Origin: Aquilaria yunnanensis
Lineage: Eukaryota > Streptophyta > Magnoliopsida > Malvales > Thymelaeaceae
DNA length: 64,000 nt
Direction: 5' to 3'
NCBI GenBank assembly: GCA_039654915.1
Contig: CM077594.1
Span: 84,644,893 to 84,708,892 of the forward strand
The position numbers were made by a program, and so were the translations under genes. The notes beneath the pieces were generated by a model that worked only from the letters and a program-made list of their open reading frames with translations, did no database searches and was not told the origin of the DNA. Numbering within the stretch: position 1 is the first letter of the stretch; the number at the start of each line of letters is the position of its first letter. Shown here piece by piece: positions 59,011 to 64,000 of this stretch.

Positions 59011-59814
59011 GGACAAGCTTGTCAATAATCTGATACTCCTTGATAAGGATTGGATGGAGGTGTAGGTCTTTTCCAAGCTTTTGATTTCACCCACTCTCGC
59101 TAGATGGTCATGGATGGAATAGTTATCTTGCAAGTCACTACCTTAGTTAAGAAAAGAAATGTACATATGGCAATCATAGGGAGAAAAAGAAAGGGGTGGA
59201 TTCTAGCAGGCAAGGTTGATGTGTCGAAAAGATATCAACTATCTCCAAATATCCATCCAGTCTGCTGTTTTCTATATACGATTAACATTTTTAGGTGCTT
59301 TTGACTACTTAAATCTTGGTTCGGACTAATGTCTGGTGAAATTGTGATCATATAACATATTAGAGTCAAGAGCCTAGGGATGGTTGCCCGACTGGGAGCA
59401 AGGATGAAGCACAAATGAGCTTAGGGAAAACACTCTTTATTGTCCTCTTAGAAATAGTCTGGAGAAAGATCAACGGGCACTTGCTTGAAGGCTATCTGTC
59501 GCGAGAAAGCCTCTAACTGAAATGGAGTGTGATCCAAGCCAGAGAGCTTTTAAGGCTGCATCTAAAACCAAAGCTGGCACATGAAAAGATAGAACTAGGC
59601 CAAAGAGCCTTATGGCCAAAACATAGCCTCGAAGGAACTTGGCCAAATTTGGTCCTTTTTTTTTACCATAAATTACTTGTATACTGAGGGCAAGATGAAT
59701 ACACCTATCTAACATAATCCAAGCATGTAATAAATTTTATAGGTTCTCCCTATGGAATTTTCTACTAATCTTACTTGCCAACGATCGACTAAAATGGATG
59801 AAGTGCACCAGTGG

Positions 59815-60060
59815 ATTGGCCCCAGGCTCTAGCCCTAAGGTAACATGGAAACCTTGGTGAGTAGCCTTGGCGCTGAAGGTGACCCAACAGTCTTGGCCCC
59901 TAGGTAACATAGGAACCTTGGCAAATGACCTCCACCCCAAAGGTGAGCCTTATAAGTGTTGGCCTTTGAGTAACATGGGACCCTAGCGAGTGGCCCTGAC
60001 CCCAAGGATGGGCTTATCAGTCTTAGCCTCACAAGGTGGTGTAGGATCCTTGATAAGCGG
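59815..60060 (+). repeat. Tandem repeat, ~65-bp units
   Basis: About 3.5 units, each with a TTGGCC(C/T)-type start, GGTAACAT, ACCTTGG or variant and CCCCAAAGGTGAGCC-like end. Confidence 0.75.
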
Positions 60061-60649
60061 TTTTTTTAGGTAGGCTTCTTTGAACGAGAATCCCTAAAGG
60101 CAAATGGTGAGAAAGCCTTCTAAGATAAAACACTTATGCTATAAGACTATGATGAGGGCTTAATAATCTTTAACTAACTCAAAGCCCCTAGAATAATAAT
60201 CCAAGTAGGACTCTACATGTTCCTTACCCACAGCTAAAGTACCTAAGAGGAAAAAAGAAGAAGCCTTCATTGGTGACCAAATAGAAAGATGGTTCCACAA
60301 TGTATGAATGCAGGCACCTTCAAGACCCCATTTGACAAAAGGAAAGGGGACAGAAGGCATGTGGTTTCAATTGCATCGTGATGTATGTATTCATGATATG
60401 AACTTCGTCATTATGATGGAACTAAATTACAAAATTTGGTCTTTTAGTTGTAAAATAGAATAAAAGGTTTTTATTATAAAACATGTTGCCTATTAACTAC
60501 AAGAATCACCTAGAGAGCTACAAGAAGTATACCATGTGGGATGAAGTTGGGCCCCAAAAGAAAACTATGAGACTGCCACTTTGGATGAACTCTCGAGCCT
60601 TTTGAATGAGCCTTTCATCTAAATACCAGGATCCCCACTCAACAGGCGT

Positions 60650-62830
60650 ATAATGAAGGACGACGAGGCTACAAAGATCCAGGCTAAGGTTAGCTTGCTT
60701 TACTTGGTAGTGACACCAATCAAAGCCATTGAACAGCTTCTAGATAAGTCTCATTTCTGCTTCATCCTTAACTCAAGCCACCTTCTCCTAAATACACTTG
60801 TTGAGAGCCAGGAGGATAGCATTTTCCATTTCCAGGATGGAAGAAGTGGAGGAAGGAGAGTTTGCTTTCAGGCCTAGATCTACTTTTCCAGGCATGAACT
60901 CTCTCCCCTAGAGAATTCTTTTCCTTCTCCAACATTTCTACCTTTAAGTAATGCTTCTCATTGTACTGCATAACATTTTTTTTTCTTTGGCAAGTTGCTA
61001 GTTGGTCTTCTTTATGGCTTTTACCCTAACAACCCCCTTTGTTCACCATAATGGCAGTCTGACCAAAGGATTCTAGTTGAAAGGCAACTTTAAGGTAAGA
61101 AAGTAAATTGATATGAAAGAACTGGTACTTACATGGAAAAAAAAGTGGTCTTATACCTCATGCTTGTGGCTAGATGGTAATAATACTCCTCAAGTATGGC
61201 CTGCTCTTGGGGTAGTTATTACAAGATAGAATCACTATCTAAGGCATATTCATGCTCATGAACAAGAAAGTGGAGGTTCTACGACACACCCTCATAAGCG
61301 CTGAAGTATGCCTCCAGGCACTTCCTATTTTCTACCTCAATAACCTACAGTTACAAGTAGTTCAAAAGGCTAAGAACCATCCTGGAGCTCTCTGTATGAT
61401 TACCAAGACCCCTCATTCTCTTGTATGAAGCCTCCAACGTATCACCAACATTCCAACTTGTGGCAATAAACGAGGATACCAGTTGTCTACCAACCCCTCC
61501 AAAATAGAAGGAGATGCACCTTATTTATCAGGCATTCCTGAAACTACAATAAACGGGCACTGGGAAAATACTAAGGGCATAGTTTGTGAACTGGGTACAC
61601 AGGTTAAAGAAAGCCTAAGTCATTACCTAAAAGGGCCTCTATTAGCTAAATCATCTAGAGAGGCATTACTGTTATGGCCCCTCGATAGTTGGAAAGGGGA
61701 TGCTCTTCCGCCTCTATTTCAACCACCTCTACGAGAGGAAAAGGCCCAATTAGCCTCTGAAGCTTATTTGTCTCAATCAAGTCATCTTCATCTACCAAAG
61801 AAAGCTCTGAAAAGGCATTATAAGCTCCCTAATAGGCATTTAGGAATTCTCCATAGCCTTGAGAAACTCAATAATGATATAATTCCCCTTTGCAGCATCA
61901 TAGGGTACCTCTAAAGCTCTGAAAGGCATATATACACAACCGTATGAGTATAGGGATCCTAACAATTAACAAAGAGCATGAGGATAATAGGAGGACCCAT
62001 TTTCTAAGTTGAGCCCACTATCCAGGGGTTTAAGAGTTCATCACTCATCCCCTTGAACCAAAGGTATGGATCAAGCTTTTCCATATAAGGGTGGCTAATT
62101 TTGCAAACCCTTAGGGTGGTCTCATTCAAAAGCTACTGGGAAAATAAGTTAAGCATCCCCTTTATCTTATCTTTTACCATCTTTAGTAAGTGGGAGACTA
62201 TATTCTTAGTTGCAACAAAGGCCTTAGAACCAGCAACAAGGAGATTTGGCTTGATCACCTTGTGGACAAGATTGTCTATCCATTCAAAAAAGAAGTCCTA
62301 ATTGTCCCTTACTAGTACAAAAAATAATTTCTCCTTCTAATCCTTATAGTTTTTTAGGGTGATGGTAAAAGGAAAGGATAGATTAAGGCCGAGAAAGTTA
62401 GGCTAGAGGTTGAAGAAGCAATTGGAAGACTATTAGTGTGAAAGAAAAAATGGAAAAAAAAAAAGCATTTCAAATAGTACCTGACCTCTATGAAGTGGCA
62501 TGCCACAAGAAAACCATCAATGTGCAAACAACAACTGGTGGCCAATTGAAAATGGAGGATTTGGAATTTTTTGCATAATTGAATGACCAATGATAGATAA
62601 GAAAATGGAAACTTTCTTGAATCTGATAGGCATAAAAGTTTATTTGCTTCTCCATAGGATGGTCAGCCCTTTCATCCTCCTTTGGAATAAAGATGTCAAG
62701 GGTCATAGGAAGGAAGTGGTCCTTCTAAAGCCCCGTCATTGTATCTAGAGATTGTGTGCTCTTTAGGCTACGAGCCTGTATCTCGATTAAGGTGCCTCTC
62801 ATGGCAGAGGCAAGCAACTTATTCTAAACA
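60650..62830 (-). pseudogene. Antisense additional ORF of the Tat-like element (decayed)
   Basis: On the minus strand a long, mostly colinear reading of about 700 codons runs from near 62830 to 60650, broken by scattered stops. Landmarks are PPFSIGHQLLFAHDGFLVAC near 62550-62500, LKNYKD..KEKLFFVLVRDN near 62350-62300, then WIDNLVHKVIKPNLLVAG, HPYMEKLDPYLWFKGMSDEL, MPFRALEVPYDAAKGNYIII, and a helical C-terminal part (LSLLNYL..VIEVENRKCLEA and YNEKHYLKVEMLEKEKNSLG). The KNWKxxFFFV-like motif and position downstream of the pol site fit the antisense extra ORFs known in Tat-lineage elements. Their function is unknown. Not functional here. Confidence 0.6.
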
Positions 62831-63262
62831 CCAACCATCAACAAAAAAACAAAACCAAAACATAGTTTATCACCAAGGCTGATACCCATCGTCGATTGAA
62901 TGACCGGCAATCTTAGACAAATGGATAAAGACCCATGAATAGTAACAAAAAAGGGGGTTGAATGACCCTCCTACATATCTTGCATAGAGGACAATGAACA
63001 GTGCTGGAAAATGTGTCTGAACTTGAAGGTTGACTTCGATAGGTACAAACAAAAAAGCAAAAGGGGCAAAACAACTCTAGGGTATTATGAACAGCAGATT
63101 GAAAAGTTAAGCCAAAAATCTAACAAAGATCCTTCAAGTTGAAGAGTCTCTCTTGGGATGAGGTACTTCCCTTTAGTGTACGACTACCATGTGGTGACTG
63201 CCATCAAATCAGCATGAAATGCTGGGAACCAAATTTCCTCCATTTCTACTTTAGGGGGCTAT
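62831..63262. other. 3' untranslated part of the Tat-like element
   Basis: Non-coding. It ends in a G-rich TTTAGGGGGCTAT just before the 3' LTR, the likely (imperfect) polypurine tract at about 63250-63262. Confidence 0.5.
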
Positions 63263-63745
63263 TGATACCCAAATTAGTTCTGGCAAGTTAAGAGAGTAAA
63301 GCCCACTAAAGGAAAAAATAAAGAGCCCACAAGATCCAACCTATTGATTGAGCCTAGGATCAATAGTTGAACGAACCACTAGATTCCTACTTACAATTAA
63401 AAGAGTTAATGTGTCGACCGCTAGCGAGGAGAATGCATGTTAGGAAGGATCTTCACACTCACATACCTAATCATGCCATGAGAAATCATGCCATGAGAAG
63501 AGTTTCCTCTGTGATAGCGGCATCATAGGGTCTATAAAAGGTCTTCCACCAAGCAGGACAAGGTACATTCTTTGTTGCCACCACTATTTTGAGCGAGCTT
63601 TCTCCTTCCGCACAAGCTATTATTAACTTAAGTATTAGAGGCTGTTTTCTATGCACAAAACCCTGGGGTCCTCAAACCTTGTCATTGGCTACAGGCTAGC
63701 GCCTTTTTAAGATCTCGTACAATATACTTAATAGTTTACGTGCCA
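63263..63745 (+). repeat. 3' LTR of the Tat-like element
   Basis: About 483 bp, with TATAAAAG at 63533-63540. It carries a 15-bp tandem duplication ATCATGCCATGAGAA (63470-63484 and 63485-63499) that the 5' LTR lacks and that explains most of the length difference. Confidence 0.72.
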
Positions 63746-64000
63746 AGATAAAATTGATTCTGCTTGCTGTTCATGGTTGCTATTGTCCTAAGAGTTAATT
63801 TTTCCTAACACATGTGATGAAGCTTTAGGAAGCATTCGTTTTAAAGTTTTTAATTTTTTTCATTTTACATTTTATTTCTCTCGAACATCATTTAAAACCC
63901 AATTACTCCATTTAACTAGTAGTCACTTGAATAATATATTATTTTTAAAATTGTTTAATTTAATGAACTCTTCCTCACATTTCTTAGGAAAATAAAAATT
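63746..64000. other. AT-rich flank, no feature
   Basis: Nothing recognised to the window end. Confidence 0.5.

Larger units (their letters stand above)
58561..60650. other. Non-coding middle of the Tat-like element
   Basis: No RT, RNase H or integrase motif in any frame. It contains the two short tandem arrays at 58880-59010 and 59815-60060. The remaining sequence is unassigned. Confidence 0.5.
55906..63745 (+). mobile_element. Ty3/gypsy element, Tat-lineage-like, lacking recognisable RT/integrase
   Basis: Paired LTRs (55906-56367 and 63263-63745) begin TGATACCCAAAT and share TATAAAAG boxes, AGTTTCCTC, CCTAGGATCAATA and other ordered blocks. A PBS of the TAGCGCCATCTATGGGAA type, a decayed gag-protease, tandem repeats, a decayed antisense ORF and a G-rich tract before the 3' LTR complete it. 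RT, RNase H and integrase signals are absent between 58560 and 63262. An antisense ORF downstream of pol and non-coding tandem arrays are described for Tat/Ogre/Retand elements. No matching target duplication was found (GGGTG versus AGATA), so one end may be off or rearranged. Confidence 0.75.

Overview
This is a repeat-dense, AT-rich window of a plant nuclear genome. The organism is most likely a dicot, but it cannot be named from this sequence. Nothing looks bacterial, organellar or viral in the free-living sense. There is no complete host gene. The coding signals are nearly all retrotransposon domains (Ty1/copia, Ty3/gypsy, LINE), most of them broken by stops and frameshifts, plus one captured F-box gene fragment. 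The only long intact reading frame is a copia-type gag on the minus strand at 17596-19263.

Layout. 1-1125: decayed Ty3/gypsy RT/RNase H fragment. 1131 to about 6960: a second, decayed Ty3 chromovirus-like element (5' LTR, PBS, gag, protease, RT, RNase H, integrase). Its integrase is split by a small CACTA element at 5487-6389. 7239-8610: solo LTR with a perfect AGTAC target-site duplication (TSD). 10789-11734: hAT-type non-autonomous element. 13478-14885: long inverted repeats enclosing an F-box fragment, a Pack-type element. 15534-20724: a very young, gag-only Sirevirus-like copia element on the minus strand (TSD TGACT, near-identical 1.4-kb LTRs). 21030-21835: eroded DNA transposon. 22223-23370: 5'-truncated LINE. 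24700-24940: Stowaway-like MITE. 26282-26994: tandem duplication. 28177-32596: a 4.4-kb DNA transposon with an 8-bp TSD, which carries about 1.9 kb of 21-22-bp minisatellite and a telomere-like patch. 33673 onward: CACTA terminus.

36240-54279 is one old copia element (LTRs about 455/463 bp, TSD ATTAT/ACTAT) inflated to 18 kb by nested insertions. A 3.3-kb solo LTR (36538-39853, TSD TTGTA) sits inside its 5' LTR. A degenerate CRM-like Ty3/gypsy element (41662-48753, TSD GATAA/GAAAA) lies in its body. A second copy of the 7239-8610 LTR family (50897-52329, minus) also lies in its body. 55906-63745 is a Tat-lineage-like Ty3 element with gag and protease remnants, two short tandem arrays and a long decayed antisense ORF, but no recognisable RT, RNase H or integrase.

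The window is therefore a stack of datable insertions rather than a set of cooperating genes. The most informative items are the two pol-less retroelements, the minisatellite-bearing transposon, the F-box capture and the dissected copia nest. Element ends were fixed by eye from TG..CA termini, TSDs, PBS and polypurine tracts. Family names are inferences from motifs and would need database searches to confirm.
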